DNA of 64,000 nucleotides from Acinetobacter sp. ANC 4862 (GCF_004336635.1 NZ_SJXH01000007.1:52159-116158); one strand, 5' to 3'; shown: positions 1-9,492, numbered from the stretch's first letter. Translations and numbers: made by a program. Notes: generated by a model from the letters alone, not told the origin.

Positions 1-233
1 TCCATCCTGACTTTGCACGACGAGGCTTAGGCAAAACTTTAATGCTGAAATTGATTGAGCATGCAAAACAGAAGCATATTCACGTTATGGTCGCTGCAAT
101 TGATCATGAAAATAAAGCATCCATTGTATTGCATGAAAAATTAGGCTTTAAGCAAAGCGGTTATATGCCAGAAGTAGGACAAAAATTTGGACAATGGCGT
201 GATTTGGTGCTGATGCAGCTGATATTGGATTAA
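1..233 (+). CDS. GNAT family N-acetyltransferase, C-terminal part (5' end outside the window)
   Basis: The reading frame is open from the window edge (first full codon at base 3) to TAA at 231-233. The fragment begins HPDFARRGLGKTL, the R-x-x-G-x-G/A acetyl-CoA binding loop (motif A) of GNAT enzymes. It is followed by a region ending in NKASIVLHEKLGFKQSGY, the usual motif B with its conserved asparagine and Gly-Phe. The pattern resembles the phosphinothricin acetyltransferase (Pat/YncA) subgroup. The N-terminal half that would help fix the substrate is missing, so only the family is safe. The ATG at base 42 lies inside the acetyl-CoA loop and is not the start. Confidence 0.85.
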   Translation, partial: HPDFARRGLGKTLMLKLIEHAKQKHIHVMVAAIDHENKASIVLHEKLGFKQSGYMPEVGQKFGQWRDLVLMQLILD

Positions 234-325
234 GGGTTAAGATAAATTTTTAGAAATTTAAGGATTTATAAAGTTTTAATATCTAAAGTTCATTTAACTC
301 ATATTTGATTGAATAACTTAAATAA

Positions 326-350
326 GAAAGCCCGCGTTCAGCGGGCTTTC
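326..350. terminator. Bidirectional Rho-independent terminator between the GNAT gene and parE
   Basis: A 10-bp perfect stem (GAAAGCCCGC / GCGGGCTTTC) with loop GTTCA lies between the convergent GNAT and parE genes. The T and A flanks are short, but the position suits termination from both sides. Confidence 0.75.
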
Positions 351-374
351 AATTAGCAAATAGTGAGTGAAAAA

Positions 375-2255
375 TTACACCACCAAATCAGCCAGATTAC
401 CTTTTTGTTCGAGCCACTCTTTACGATCACTGGCACGTTTCTTGGCAAGCAGCTTATCCAGTAAACCTGCAGTAAAGTGTGTGTCATCTAAATCGAGCTG
501 CACCAGACGGCGCGTATCCGGATCTAAAGTCGTTTCACGAAGTTGACTGGCATTCATTTCACCCAATCCTTTGAATCGGGTAATTTGTGGAGACTTGGTT
601 TTGGCTTTCTTTAAAGTCGCCTCTAATTCAGCTTCATCCAGTGCGTAATGGACGTCTTTACCATCATCAATTCGGAACAAGGGTGGCATGGCCACATACA
701 AATGCCCTTCTTCCACCAAAGTTGGGAAATGTTTTACAAACAATGCACACAATAAGGTCGCGATATGTAAACCATCTGAATCGGCATCGGCCAGAATACA
801 AATTTTGCCATAACGCAATTCTGAAAGATCGTCGCTACCTGGATCTACACCAATGGCAATCGCAATATTATGTACTTCCTGAGAAGCCAAAACCTCATCC
901 GAAGCTACTTCCCAAGTATTTAAAATTTTCCCGCGAATCGGCATGATGGCCTGAAAATTTTTATCACGCGCCTGTTTCGCAGAACCACCCGCAGAATCCC
1001 CTTCCACAATAAACAGTTCAGATTCATCCAGCGTATGACCGACACAATCCGATAATTTACCCGGCAAAGTTGGCCCGGCAACAATCTTTTTACGTTCAAC
1101 TTTTTTGGCTGCTTTTAAACGACGACCCGCCTTCGAGATCGCCATTTCCGCCAATTGCATCCCGATATCAGAGTTCTGATTCAGCCACAATGCAAAGGCA
1201 TCTTTGGCAATATTCAGCACAATGGCAGAGGCTTCACGACTTGAAAGCCGTTCCTTGGTTTGACCTGAAAATTGCGGTTCCTGAAATTTTAAAGACAGAA
1301 TGTAGTTCACTCCATCCCAAACATCTTCCGCGGAAAGCTTTAAATTACGCGGCAATAAATTACGCAGTTCACAAAACTCGCGCATCGCATCCGTAACACC
1401 TGAACGAAGACCGTTCACATGCGTACCGCCTTGCGCAGTTGGAATCAGGTTGACATAACTTTCCTGAACCTGTTCGCCGCCTTCAGCATTCCAGCAAATT
1501 GCAAATTCAGCACTGGCGCGTTCTGCTTCCCCTGTCGCCACAAAAGCAGGACATGGAATAATGTCACGGTCTTGCAATTCATCCATCAAATAGTCGACTA
1601 GACCATTTTCAAATTGCCATTCAATTTTTTCGTTATTGATTTGATCGACATACACAATTTGTAAGCCTGCCGCTAAAACGGCTTTGGCTTTTAAATTATG
1701 CTTTAACGCTTTTAAAGCAAATTTGGGTGAATCGAAATATTTTACATCAGGCCAGAAATGAACCGTGGTGCCTGAGGCACGCTTGGGTGCTTTACCTTCT
1801 AATACTTCAAGTTGTGAAACCGGTTCACCATGCTCAAAGGCCATTTTATAGACATTGCCTTGACGCTGAACTTCAACTTCCACCCGGTTGGACAACGCAT
1901 TGACAACAGAAATACCCACCCCATGTAAACCACCTGAAAACTGGTAGTTATCGGTACTGAATTTACCGCCAGCATGCAATTTGGTCAGAATGATTTCAAT
2001 CCCGCTTTGACCATATTCAGGGTGAATATCGACTGGCATGCCACGGCCATTGTCTTCTACTGACAAAGAGCCATCTTTATAGACCGTCACGGTGATTTTA
2101 TTGGCATGTCCTGCAAGTGCCTCATCCACTGCATTATCAATTACTTCTTGTGCCAAATGGTTTGGACGAGTGGTATCGGTATACATCCCCGGACGACGAC
2201 GGACCGGATCTAAACCAGATAAAACTTCAAGTGATTGAGCCGTATATTGAGACAC
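375..2255 (-). CDS. parE: DNA topoisomerase IV subunit B (ParE)
   Basis: ATPase subunit of topoisomerase IV, which with ParC decatenates replicated chromosomes; it is a quinolone and aminocoumarin target. The N-terminal GHKL ATPase shows IDNAVDEALAG, DNGRGMP and GGLHGVGISVVNALS. The transducer follows, and then a TOPRIM domain with EGDSAGGSAKQARD and the metal-binding DADSDGLHI. The frame is open to 2282, but I place the start at the GTG at 2255-2253: AAGGAA lies about 10 nt upstream, the protein then begins VSQYTAQSLEVL as family members do, and the overlap with yqiA disappears. The product is 626 aa, the normal ParE size. It follows yqiA by 14 bp and is probably co-transcribed with it, as in E. 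coli. Confidence 0.97.
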   Translation of the reverse strand: MSQYTAQSLEVLSGLDPVRRRPGMYTDTTRPNHLAQEVIDNAVDEALAGHANKITVTVYKDGSLSVEDNGRGMPVDIHPEYGQSGIEIILTKLHAGGKFSTDNYQFSGGLHGVGISVVNALSNRVEVEVQRQGNVYKMAFEHGEPVSQLEVLEGKAPKRASGTTVHFWPDVKYFDSPKFALKALKHNLKAKAVLAAGLQIVYVDQINNEKIEWQFENGLVDYLMDELQDRDIIPCPAFVATGEAERASAEFAICWNAEGGEQVQESYVNLIPTAQGGTHVNGLRSGVTDAMREFCELRNLLPRNLKLSAEDVWDGVNYILSLKFQEPQFSGQTKERLSSREASAIVLNIAKDAFALWLNQNSDIGMQLAEMAISKAGRRLKAAKKVERKKIVAGPTLPGKLSDCVGHTLDESELFIVEGDSAGGSAKQARDKNFQAIMPIRGKILNTWEVASDEVLASQEVHNIAIAIGVDPGSDDLSELRYGKICILADADSDGLHIATLLCALFVKHFPTLVEEGHLYVAMPPLFRIDDGKDVHYALDEAELEATLKKAKTKSPQITRFKGLGEMNASQLRETTLDPDTRRLVQLDLDDTHFTAGLLDKLLAKKRASDRKEWLEQKGNLADLVV

Positions 2256-2269
2256 GTTGTACTGTTTCC

Positions 2270-2851
2270 TTATTTTATACAATCCGATAAAAACTGTAAT
2301 GCCATCGGTATTTTGTCTGCGAAATTATCCATAGCATGCTTGCCATCCACTTCAGTGATGATCATGGACTGATGTGAAGTATGGCTATAATAACGCTGTG
2401 CTTCACGATAATCCAAAACTTCGTCACCTTGTTGCAGTAACACTAAAATTTTGTCTGCATCGTGTACAAATGGCAGCGCCATCTGCTGCAGTTGATCAAG
2501 TTGTGTATGATCCAAGGTCCATTCGGCATTCACCACATAGGGAATGTGCTCGCTGCCAAATAAATCATGAAACAATTGCCATGGTCGCATAGCAGGATTA
2601 ATTAAGACAGCCGGAACACCATGTTTTGCGACCAGTTGTGTCGCATAAAAGCCCCCCAGACTGCTGCCAATCAGAACCACTTGATCTAAACTTGCAATCA
2701 TATCCGAAACATAAGCCAAAACCTGTTTGGGTGGCATATTTAAATCAGGCAGATAAACCTGAAAATCGGTCTGCTGACAAAATGCTTTAATCTGTTGCCC
2801 TTTTATCGATAAGGTACTGCTTTGAAATCCATGTAAATAAATAATGTTCAT
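2270..2851 (-). CDS. yqiA: YqiA/YcfP-family alpha/beta-fold hydrolase
   Basis: A 193-aa alpha/beta hydrolase of the YqiA esterase family. The N-terminus MNIIYLHGFQSS carries the HGF oxyanion-hole motif. The nucleophile elbow is GSSLGG (Ser near residue 64), a catalytic Asp is likely near the DADKILVLLQQGDEVL strand, and the His lies in DGKHAMDNF near the C-terminus. YqiA of E. coli has short-chain esterase activity in vitro, but its physiological substrate is not known. It sits directly upstream of parE on the same strand, a linkage conserved in many Gammaproteobacteria that supports the assignment. Confidence 0.92.
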   Translation of the reverse strand: MNIIYLHGFQSSTLSIKGQQIKAFCQQTDFQVYLPDLNMPPKQVLAYVSDMIASLDQVVLIGSSLGGFYATQLVAKHGVPAVLINPAMRPWQLFHDLFGSEHIPYVVNAEWTLDHTQLDQLQQMALPFVHDADKILVLLQQGDEVLDYREAQRYYSHTSHQSMIITEVDGKHAMDNFADKIPMALQFLSDCIK

Positions 2852-3104
2852 CGCTTTTTATTTCATATTAATTTAAATGAATCTGATTTATTCTAAAATA
2901 AAACGAGAACGCCATTACCGCTTCGTTTTAATTTGCATTTTACAGGAATTGTCAGACAAAAAAATTACAACTAAAACTGAATCATCGTTATTGTAAAAGC
3001 TGTTCGAGATGAACCCTATAAGATTAAAAGCTAAGAATTTATACCGTGATCTCAAGAAAAAATAAAGTGCCTGGGGGACCTGGTCAGAAAAAGGATAGGA
3101 TAAA

Positions 3105-4436
3105 ATGCCAAGTTTAACGCCATTGCATGAAACCTATTGTAGATGGGATCGTACTCCACCTAGCCAAGCCGATGTATTGGAAGGTCTGGCTCAATTGGTC
3201 ACGACCCGTTTAGGGGATGCGTTACAAGACCTCATCCAGGTCATTCAACGCGAAATCATGATCAGCTTGTTTGGCATGAGTGAACAACGCTCGATAAAAT
3301 TACAGCGAATTCCGTATATTGAAAAAATGTACCAGTTCTCCTACGATACTTTGCTTAATTCCGGTCTCTATGTACTGGCACCCAGTCTACGCCAAATTAT
3401 TGAAAAATATCCAAAATTGCATGATAAACCACTCACACCCCTACTGCACTTTTTAGTCGGTGTTCTAAACGGTTTACTCGGGGATTATTTATTAAAATAT
3501 CAAAACCCGCTTGCCTTACCTATGGTGTTATACGATCACTATGGTGAACTGCAAAAAGGTGATCTATCCGGTCGGGTAGTGATCTTTGTCCATGGTTTAT
3601 GCATGTCCCATTTAAAATGGTCCAAACATCGATATGGCGGCATTGGTGAGAAGCTTTTGGCACAACGTGACCATAACACCATGCTCTACCTCAACTACAA
3701 CACCGGACGTCGTATCTCTGCCAATGGCCGTAGTCTTTCCCATACTTTAGAAGATTTGGTTCGTCGCAACCCGTTAATTACCAGCATTGATTTAATTGGA
3801 CATAGTATGGGGGGCTTGGTGTTACGCAGCGCCTTATTTTATGGCAAACAGAACATGTACCCATGGGTACATCTGACAGAAAATCTGGTCTGTTTAGGTT
3901 CACCGCATCATGGTGCCGTTTTGGAACGTTTTGGTTTTATCCTGCAGGATAAACTGGGACATTTCCCCTTTGTGAAAATCATTCGACATATCGTCAATAT
4001 TCGCAGTAACGGCATTCTGGATTTACGTTATGGCAGTGTACGTGATGATGACTGGGAACATAATCATGCCCGGATTGGCGGTATGGATGACAATCGTAAA
4101 CCCGCACCCTTGCCCTCCCACCTCAACGCCTTTTTTATTGCCGGCTCAATTGCGTATGAAAACAGAAAAAATCGCCCTTTAAATGTACTGGGTGATTATC
4201 TGGTCAGTATTAAAAGTGCTTTAGGCGAACATCCCAATCCACGCTTTCAATTGAAAGTGCCTGAATCCCATAAAGCGATTTTTTATGGCTTAAATCATTT
4301 TGAACTTCACTATCACCCCAGTGTGGCTGAACAAATTGCGAAATGGCTTTATCCACCACAAGATGAGCAAGTGAAAGAACAGGTGCATGAATACAGGCTG
4401 CAATTGGAAGATTTGTCTGGTATTGCACTGACTTAA
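3105..4436 (+). CDS. Alpha/beta hydrolase, PGAP1/lipase-like
   Basis: A 443-aa protein with a long N-terminal helical region (about 150 residues), then a lipase-type alpha/beta hydrolase core. FVHGLCMSHLKW forms the oxyanion region, DLIGHSMGGLVLRSA is the nucleophile elbow (GHSMG), and LGSPHHGAVLER is the Gly-Ser-Pro-His-His-Gly turn found in PGAP1-like and triacylglycerol lipases. A late His is available in GLNHFELHYHP. There is no signal peptide, so it is probably cytoplasmic or membrane-peripheral. The start is supported by AGGATAGGATAAA just upstream. The gene stands alone and is closed by its own terminator. The substrate is unknown; a role on lipids or polyester is only a guess. Confidence 0.85.
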   Translation: MPSLTPLHETYCRWDRTPPSQADVLEGLAQLVTTRLGDALQDLIQVIQREIMISLFGMSEQRSIKLQRIPYIEKMYQFSYDTLLNSGLYVLAPSLRQIIEKYPKLHDKPLTPLLHFLVGVLNGLLGDYLLKYQNPLALPMVLYDHYGELQKGDLSGRVVIFVHGLCMSHLKWSKHRYGGIGEKLLAQRDHNTMLYLNYNTGRRISANGRSLSHTLEDLVRRNPLITSIDLIGHSMGGLVLRSALFYGKQNMYPWVHLTENLVCLGSPHHGAVLERFGFILQDKLGHFPFVKIIRHIVNIRSNGILDLRYGSVRDDDWEHNHARIGGMDDNRKPAPLPSHLNAFFIAGSIAYENRKNRPLNVLGDYLVSIKSALGEHPNPRFQLKVPESHKAIFYGLNHFELHYHPSVAEQIAKWLYPPQDEQVKEQVHEYRLQLEDLSGIALT

Positions 4437-4445
4437 ATTGATAAT

Positions 4446-4473
4446 AAAAAAGCCAACTTAAAGTTGGCTTTTT
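4446..4473. terminator. Bidirectional terminator between the hydrolase gene and dsbB
   Basis: AAAAAGCCAACTT / AAGTTGGCTTTTTT forms a long A/U-flanked hairpin between two convergent genes, so it can serve both strands. Confidence 0.85.
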
Positions 4474-4484
4474 TATGAAAATTT

Positions 4485-5009
4485 TTATTTCTTTTTCGCA
4501 GATTTATACGTCACAAAGGGATAACTGCGCAATAATTGCCATAAACTGATTAAAGCCAATACCGCAAAGAAAGCCAATGACCACACTGGAAGGGATTGCC
4601 CCAAGAAAGTCCAGTCCACTTTGGCACATTCGCCCGAACCTGTCAGCACTTGTTCAAATACTGACTTTAATGGCAAGGTTTCTACCCAGTAATCTAGGCC
4701 TGGACCACAACTTGGAACCTGATCGGGTGGCAAATTTTGCAGCCAAACATGACGTGCTGCCACGCCTGCTGACCAAAGAATACTGATTGAACCCAACAAG
4801 GTATAAATACGTTTAACCGCATTTGAACTCGGGTTATGCAAAAAAGCGACCAGAGAAACAATCCCCAACCCAATCAGGCCGATGCGTTGAAACACACACA
4901 GCGGACAAGGTTCAAGCCCTTGTACATGTTCCAGATATAACGCAAATGCCATTCCAATGACGCTGGCTAAAAACAAAAAACCACTCACGAAGCGATAACT
5001 CCATTGCAT
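4485..5009 (-). CDS. dsbB: Disulfide bond formation protein B (DsbB)
   Basis: Inner-membrane quinone reductase that reoxidises DsbA. The 174-aa protein has four hydrophobic segments. The first periplasmic redox pair is CPLC (in LEPCPLCVFQRIG, near residue 35). The second pair is the two spaced cysteines in VPSCGPGLDYW and GSGECAKVDW. AGAGGATTCACC precedes the ATG. It lies 17 bp after gshA on the same strand, so the two thiol-related genes may share a transcript. Its partner dsbA is in this window at 40.1-40.7 kb. Confidence 0.95.
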   Translation of the reverse strand: MQWSYRFVSGFLFLASVIGMAFALYLEHVQGLEPCPLCVFQRIGLIGLGIVSLVAFLHNPSSNAVKRIYTLLGSISILWSAGVAARHVWLQNLPPDQVPSCGPGLDYWVETLPLKSVFEQVLTGSGECAKVDWTFLGQSLPVWSLAFFAVLALISLWQLLRSYPFVTYKSAKKK

Positions 5010-5026
5010 GGTGAATCCTCTTAATT

Positions 5027-6604
5027 TTATCGATAATCGGCAAGATATTGCTCAAAACTGAGACTGGTATCTTGCTCGAGTTGCTGTTGCTGTTGCAATG
5101 ACTGCCCCGCTAAATCCTCAAAATAAGACAATGTATCCGGGCTTAATTTATGCTGCTCATAGGTCGTTGCATGTTGTTGTGCCATGAAACTACCAAAGCT
5201 CCATGTGCCGCCATTTTCTAAAGTATCGGCAATCACTTGGGCAGACAGGGTTTCATCTACTTCATCAATACGTTTCAACATGACAGTCAATGCGGCTGAA
5301 TACATGTCTGTACTATAAGTCACATCCAGTAAATCAGCCAAAGGTTGCATTTCTGTGACCTGAACACGTGACCAGTCTTCAATGGCATGTTCACCTGTTG
5401 CATCAATAATCAATGCATTTGGTGCACGACCACGATTGACCACTTCCGCCTGATTGCGCTCAATCTGTTCTTGTTCTTGATCCAGTAATTCTGGACTCTC
5501 TTGTAATAAACAATGCAGTGCCAAAACTTCCAGGAAGGCCGCTGTGTTTTCATCGATCCCGATCGGGCTATATGGATTGACATCCACTGCACGCAGCTCG
5601 ACATACCCCACACCACGATTTTCCAGCGCCTGAGATGGCGTTTCTCCGGCTTGAGGCACCTGTTTCGGACGGACTAAGCTGTAATATTCATTTTCAATTT
5701 GCAGCACATGGTCATTGATTTGAATTGGCTCACCCTGTTCATCGGTTAAACCTAAACGGCTAAAAGGTGCATAAGGCGTTTTTACTGCTTTCTGCAAGCC
5801 TTCTAGATAACCGGACAGGTTATTATAGTGAATGCCCAATTGTTTCTGTGCAGAATTCTGATAACCAAAATTACCCATACGCAGTGCTGTTGCATAAGGT
5901 AGGAACAAGGTTCCTTTTAATAATGGCAATAAATGATGCTCACGCCCAGTCATAAAACATTGACACACAGAAGGACTGGCACCTACCAGGAACATCACCA
6001 ATGGGGTTAAACGAATAAAGTTACGAATTAAACCAAAGTAACGATGACTGCGATAATCCTGTAAATTTAAACTTTTTAAAGTTTCATCAGTTTCATGTTG
6101 TTGCAGCGCTTCAAAGACTTGCTCAGGGAAAGATAAATTATAATGTACCCCTGAAATGGTCTGCATGCGACGACCATAACGCACGCCTAAACCACGACGA
6201 TATAAAGTCTTAAAGCGACCCACATTGGAGGTGCCATATTGGGCTAAACGAATACTGTTTTCGTCATCATCGAGCATGCATGGCATCGATAATGGCCACA
6301 GCTTTTCACCATTTTCCAAATGACGATGGGCAATGGCATGAATATCTTCTAAATAATCTAATGCTTTTTCAATGCTGTCTTGCGGAGGAGTAATAAACTC
6401 CATCAAGGCTTCAGAATAGTCCGTAGTGATGTGCGGATGTGTTAAAGCCGACCCGAGTGCTTTTGGATGCGATGCTTGCGACAAAAAACCATTGCTTTGC
6501 ATACGCAGGCTTTCGCGCTCAATACCGCGCAACATGCCTTTAAACAGCGAAGAATCCACCCAAGCTGGTAATACCACTTGAGAGGTCGATTCGGGTTGAC
6601 TCAT
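5027..6604 (-). CDS. gshA: Glutamate--cysteine ligase (GshA)
   Basis: A 525-aa gamma-glutamylcysteine synthetase catalysing the first, ATP-dependent step of glutathione synthesis; the length matches the proteobacterial class 1 enzyme (about 518 aa). Family signatures include GIERESLRM near the N-terminus, HPHITTDYSEALMEFITPP, ISGVHYNLSFP and the late ENRGVGYVELRAVDVNPYSP. No truncation is visible. The C-terminus is rich in Gln and Glu. Translation probably starts at MSQPESTS, with a weak GAGA-type ribosome site. It is transcribed toward dsbB. Confidence 0.96.
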   Translation of the reverse strand: MSQPESTSQVVLPAWVDSSLFKGMLRGIERESLRMQSNGFLSQASHPKALGSALTHPHITTDYSEALMEFITPPQDSIEKALDYLEDIHAIAHRHLENGEKLWPLSMPCMLDDDENSIRLAQYGTSNVGRFKTLYRRGLGVRYGRRMQTISGVHYNLSFPEQVFEALQQHETDETLKSLNLQDYRSHRYFGLIRNFIRLTPLVMFLVGASPSVCQCFMTGREHHLLPLLKGTLFLPYATALRMGNFGYQNSAQKQLGIHYNNLSGYLEGLQKAVKTPYAPFSRLGLTDEQGEPIQINDHVLQIENEYYSLVRPKQVPQAGETPSQALENRGVGYVELRAVDVNPYSPIGIDENTAAFLEVLALHCLLQESPELLDQEQEQIERNQAEVVNRGRAPNALIIDATGEHAIEDWSRVQVTEMQPLADLLDVTYSTDMYSAALTVMLKRIDEVDETLSAQVIADTLENGGTWSFGSFMAQQHATTYEQHKLSPDTLSYFEDLAGQSLQQQQQLEQDTSLSFEQYLADYR

Positions 6605-6816
6605 TACAATCTCGCTTATCGGAAGATAACTAATAAAATAAAATCATCAGTTTATATCAGTATAACGTGATTTGGGACTGTCACATTACACCCTGTATAG
6701 TTTTCAAGCAAAATATCGATTTTATTTCTGGCAAATTTTTATCACAAAGTTACTCTATAAGACACCTACATTTTGTGATTGTATTGAATAATAAGTGCTA
6801 AGGAATTGTAAATATT

Positions 6817-7356
6817 ATGAATTATCGGGATATTTTGGACTTTTGGTTTAACCCGGAAACACAACCCTTATGGTTTGCAAAAAGTGATGATTTTGATGCA
6901 TTAATTAATCAAAAGTTTCGTGATATTCACCAGCAAGCTGCACAAGCCGAGCTTTGGTCCTGGCGCAAAACTGCGGAAGGCCGCCTGGCTGAAATTATTG
7001 TACTGGACCAGTTTTCGCGTAATTTATTCCGGGATCAAGCACAAGCCTTTGCTCAAGATGCTTTAGCCCTGACGCTTGCCCAAGAAGCCATTAGCCTGGA
7101 TTTAGATAAACAATTAAGTCCGGAACAACGTGCGTTTTTATACATGCCCTTTATGCATAGTGAATCGAAACTGATCCACGAATTCGCGCTAAAATTATTT
7201 CAACGACTGGGTAATCCCATGAATCTGGATTACGAAAAAATGCATAAAGCGATTATTGACCGTTTCGGACGCTATCCGCACCGTAATCAAATTTTAGCGC
7301 GTCCCTCGACTGCAGAAGAGCTCGAATTTTTAACCCAACCCAACAGCAGTTTCTAA
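6817..7356 (+). CDS. DUF924 family protein
   Basis: A 179-aa protein of the DUF924 family (tetratricopeptide-like, all-helical fold). Recognisable family blocks are ILDFWFNPETQPLWF, the LAEIIVLDQFSRNLFRDQ block and AFLYMPFMHSESKLIHE. No enzymatic activity is established for the family. It follows an AT-rich 212-bp gap divergent from gshA, which likely holds both promoters. A lipoprotein gene follows 50 bp downstream on the same strand, so the two may be co-transcribed. Confidence 0.9.
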   Translation: MNYRDILDFWFNPETQPLWFAKSDDFDALINQKFRDIHQQAAQAELWSWRKTAEGRLAEIIVLDQFSRNLFRDQAQAFAQDALALTLAQEAISLDLDKQLSPEQRAFLYMPFMHSESKLIHEFALKLFQRLGNPMNLDYEKMHKAIIDRFGRYPHRNQILARPSTAEELEFLTQPNSSF

Positions 7357-7407
7357 ACATTTATTGTGCCTCCTCCCTCGCACAGTAAATTGGTATGGAG
7401 GTTTAAC

Positions 7408-7962
7408 ATGAAGAACAGCATTATGGGTCTGAGCATGGTCATGGCAATTGCCCTATCTGGCTGTGCAACCACACCTTCAAAACCGCTGACTTTTGACCAA
7501 TTGGGTCAATTCAGCAATACGCCTTTAAATGCGCAATCCTATCGCATCAGCTTCCAGGCCCATCCCAATATGAGTTTTGGTACAGCGGAAGAAATCACCC
7601 TGGTTAAAGCCGCTCAAACCACGATACAAAATGGTTTCCGTTATTTTAAAGTGCTGAATGATCCGAGTAATCGTAACCAGCCACCACGCCAAGCCGTAGT
7701 CTACTCAACCCCAATGTACTATCCATACGGATATTATCGTCGTTACCCGGGTTTCTGGCCTGACCCATTTTATGATATGCCACGCGTGGTCACTATTGAC
7801 CCGGTACAAGTTTCCTATACCATTGAATGTTATAAAGATCAGAAAAAAGCACCCAGTGATGCCTTCGATGCCTATTTGATTTTACAATCTTTAGGATCCA
7901 AATATGGACTCAGTCCCACTGGACAAGTCTTGGCACCGCCAGTGCCAGCCAAAACAAAATAA
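7408..7962 (+). CDS. Putative outer-membrane or periplasmic lipoprotein
   Basis: The frame is open from 7366, but the ATG at 7408 gives a typical lipoprotein signal peptide: MKNS start, hydrophobic core, lipobox LSGC, then ATTPS. GGAGG lies upstream in TATGGAGGTTTAAC. The product is 184 aa and its mature form begins at the lipobox Cys. The body has a DUF4136-like pattern: an NMSFGTAEEITLVKAAQTTIQNGFRYFKV block and a Tyr/Pro-rich stretch (YYPYGYYRRYPGFWPDPFYD). This resembles small lipoproteins of unknown function annotated as the CC0125/CC1285 type. It lies 30 bp before the DUF445 gene, so co-transcription is plausible. Confidence 0.8.
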   Translation: MKNSIMGLSMVMAIALSGCATTPSKPLTFDQLGQFSNTPLNAQSYRISFQAHPNMSFGTAEEITLVKAAQTTIQNGFRYFKVLNDPSNRNQPPRQAVVYSTPMYYPYGYYRRYPGFWPDPFYDMPRVVTIDPVQVSYTIECYKDQKKAPSDAFDAYLILQSLGSKYGLSPTGQVLAPPVPAKTK

Positions 7963-7992
7963 CCATGTGCCACACATAAACAGGAATACTGC

Positions 7993-9300
7993 ATGACCAC
8001 AGCGGAAGCGACCATAACGCCTAGTTTGCAACGCAGTAAACGCTTTGCCACCATTGCCTTAGTCATGGCTGTTGTAACATGGTTAATGCTGATGCTGGTG
8101 GCTAAGCTGATGCCTGAATATGTATGGCTAATTCACATTCTCATGCTCGGTGCTGAAGCGGGTGTCGTGGGTGGCTTAGCGGATTGGTATGCCATTACCG
8201 TGCTATTCCGTAACCCATTTGGGAAAATGCCGATTCCTAAATTCATGCTCGATCACACCGAAATTATTCCGCGCAATAAAGCGCGAATAGCCGAGTCGAT
8301 GGGTCGTTTTGTACAGGAAAACTTTTTATCGCCCCAAGTGGTCAAAAAAAGTCTACAAAGTACCGACCTCAGCCTTGCTGTTGGGCAATGGCTGGCCAAA
8401 CCTGAAAATAACGCTCAAGTGACCCAAGTCATTCAGCAAACCGTGCCGAAAATTTTTGAATTTGTGGGACAGGAGCAAATTGGACGTTTCATTCAAAACA
8501 ATAGCGTGCAATGGGTGCGCAATACCCAAATCAATACCTTGGCCAGTGAAATGCTGCGCGCGATTCTGGAAAATGACTTTCACCAGGATGTATTACAACG
8601 CGGACTAGATTTAGCGCATGAATGGGTGATGTCCCATCCCGAAGAAACCCGTCAACTCACCCGCACATTGTTCAAAGAATTAGGCGTGTGGAAACTGGCG
8701 AAGGGCGCAAGCTGGATTGGCATTGATGTACAGCAACGCACCATTGATTCACTGGTGGAACGGGTTGAATCAATGCTTGCCGACCCGCAGCATCCTTGGC
8801 GTCAAAAAATTGAAGACATGGGACATCAGTTGATGCTGGAACTGGCAGATGACGAAAGTAGTGCCAGTCATCGCTTAAATAGCACCAAGGATGCCTTGCT
8901 GGATAGTCCGCAAGTACTGAATTTTATTAGCGGTGCCGTGGTGATTCTCTGTGATGCGATTGAAGCCGATTTACGCAAACCAGATTCAGGCATTGCACAA
9001 AACCTGAGAGTTGCCATTCAGCAAGTGGGTGAAAATATCATTTCTAATCCAGCGGTACGTCAGTTACTGAATGACCGTATGAGTGGGATTGCGGTCAATT
9101 TGAGTGACCAGTACAGTGAAAAAGTCATTCGTTTTATTAGCGAACGGATTCACGAATGGGATTCACGAGAAATGATCGACAAAATTGAAAATGAAGTCGG
9201 TGGCGACTTGCACATGATCCGGGTCAATGGCGTGGTCGTAGGTGCATTTATTGGTTTGGTGCTTGGGATTATTCGCGCTTTGGTGGATTTGGTGCTTTAG
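7993..9300 (+). CDS. DUF445 domain-containing inner-membrane protein
   Basis: A 435-aa protein with an N-terminal transmembrane pair (about residues 20-75), which carries the DUF445 signature EAGVVGGLADWYAITVLFRNPFGKMPIPK. A long helical cytoplasmic or periplasmic body follows, and a C-terminal hydrophobic anchor (VVVGAFIGLVLGIIRALVDLVL). DUF445/YjiN-type proteins are of unknown function. An AGGA ribosome site precedes the ATG. It is the last gene of a possible three-gene run with the DUF924 and lipoprotein genes. Confidence 0.88.
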   Translation: MTTAEATITPSLQRSKRFATIALVMAVVTWLMLMLVAKLMPEYVWLIHILMLGAEAGVVGGLADWYAITVLFRNPFGKMPIPKFMLDHTEIIPRNKARIAESMGRFVQENFLSPQVVKKSLQSTDLSLAVGQWLAKPENNAQVTQVIQQTVPKIFEFVGQEQIGRFIQNNSVQWVRNTQINTLASEMLRAILENDFHQDVLQRGLDLAHEWVMSHPEETRQLTRTLFKELGVWKLAKGASWIGIDVQQRTIDSLVERVESMLADPQHPWRQKIEDMGHQLMLELADDESSASHRLNSTKDALLDSPQVLNFISGAVVILCDAIEADLRKPDSGIAQNLRVAIQQVGENIISNPAVRQLLNDRMSGIAVNLSDQYSEKVIRFISERIHEWDSREMIDKIENEVGGDLHMIRVNGVVVGAFIGLVLGIIRALVDLVL

Positions 9301-9309
9301 TTTAAATAT

Positions 9310-9492
9310 CATTTTAAAACTGGATGAATGGACAAAATCAGTCTTTAACCGAGCTTTAATCTGCAAGATGCCAATGGCAAAGAAATTTTTAACGCCTCAA
9401 AACTGTCCATCTTCCAAAATGCAAAAGCAGAATTATTGGATAAACCGGTTTACTGTAAGGACTTATTTACTTCTGTGGATGAGCAGCAGACA
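9310..9492 (+). pseudogene. Decayed protein-coding remnant downstream of the DUF445 gene
   Basis: Plus-strand frames here read as protein-like text with no start and no single intact frame. One frame gives LNIILKLDEWTKSVFNRAL. The neighbouring frame then gives LQDANGKEIFNASKLSIFQ and NAKAELLDKPVYCKDLFTS, with natural-looking composition and a Cys. Upstream the second frame is interrupted by TGA and TAA. This suggests the 3' end of a lost gene, probably a secreted protein, with at least one frameshift. Its end overlaps the antisense 3' end of the DUF2798 gene. I do not recognise the family; chance cannot be excluded. Confidence 0.3.
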
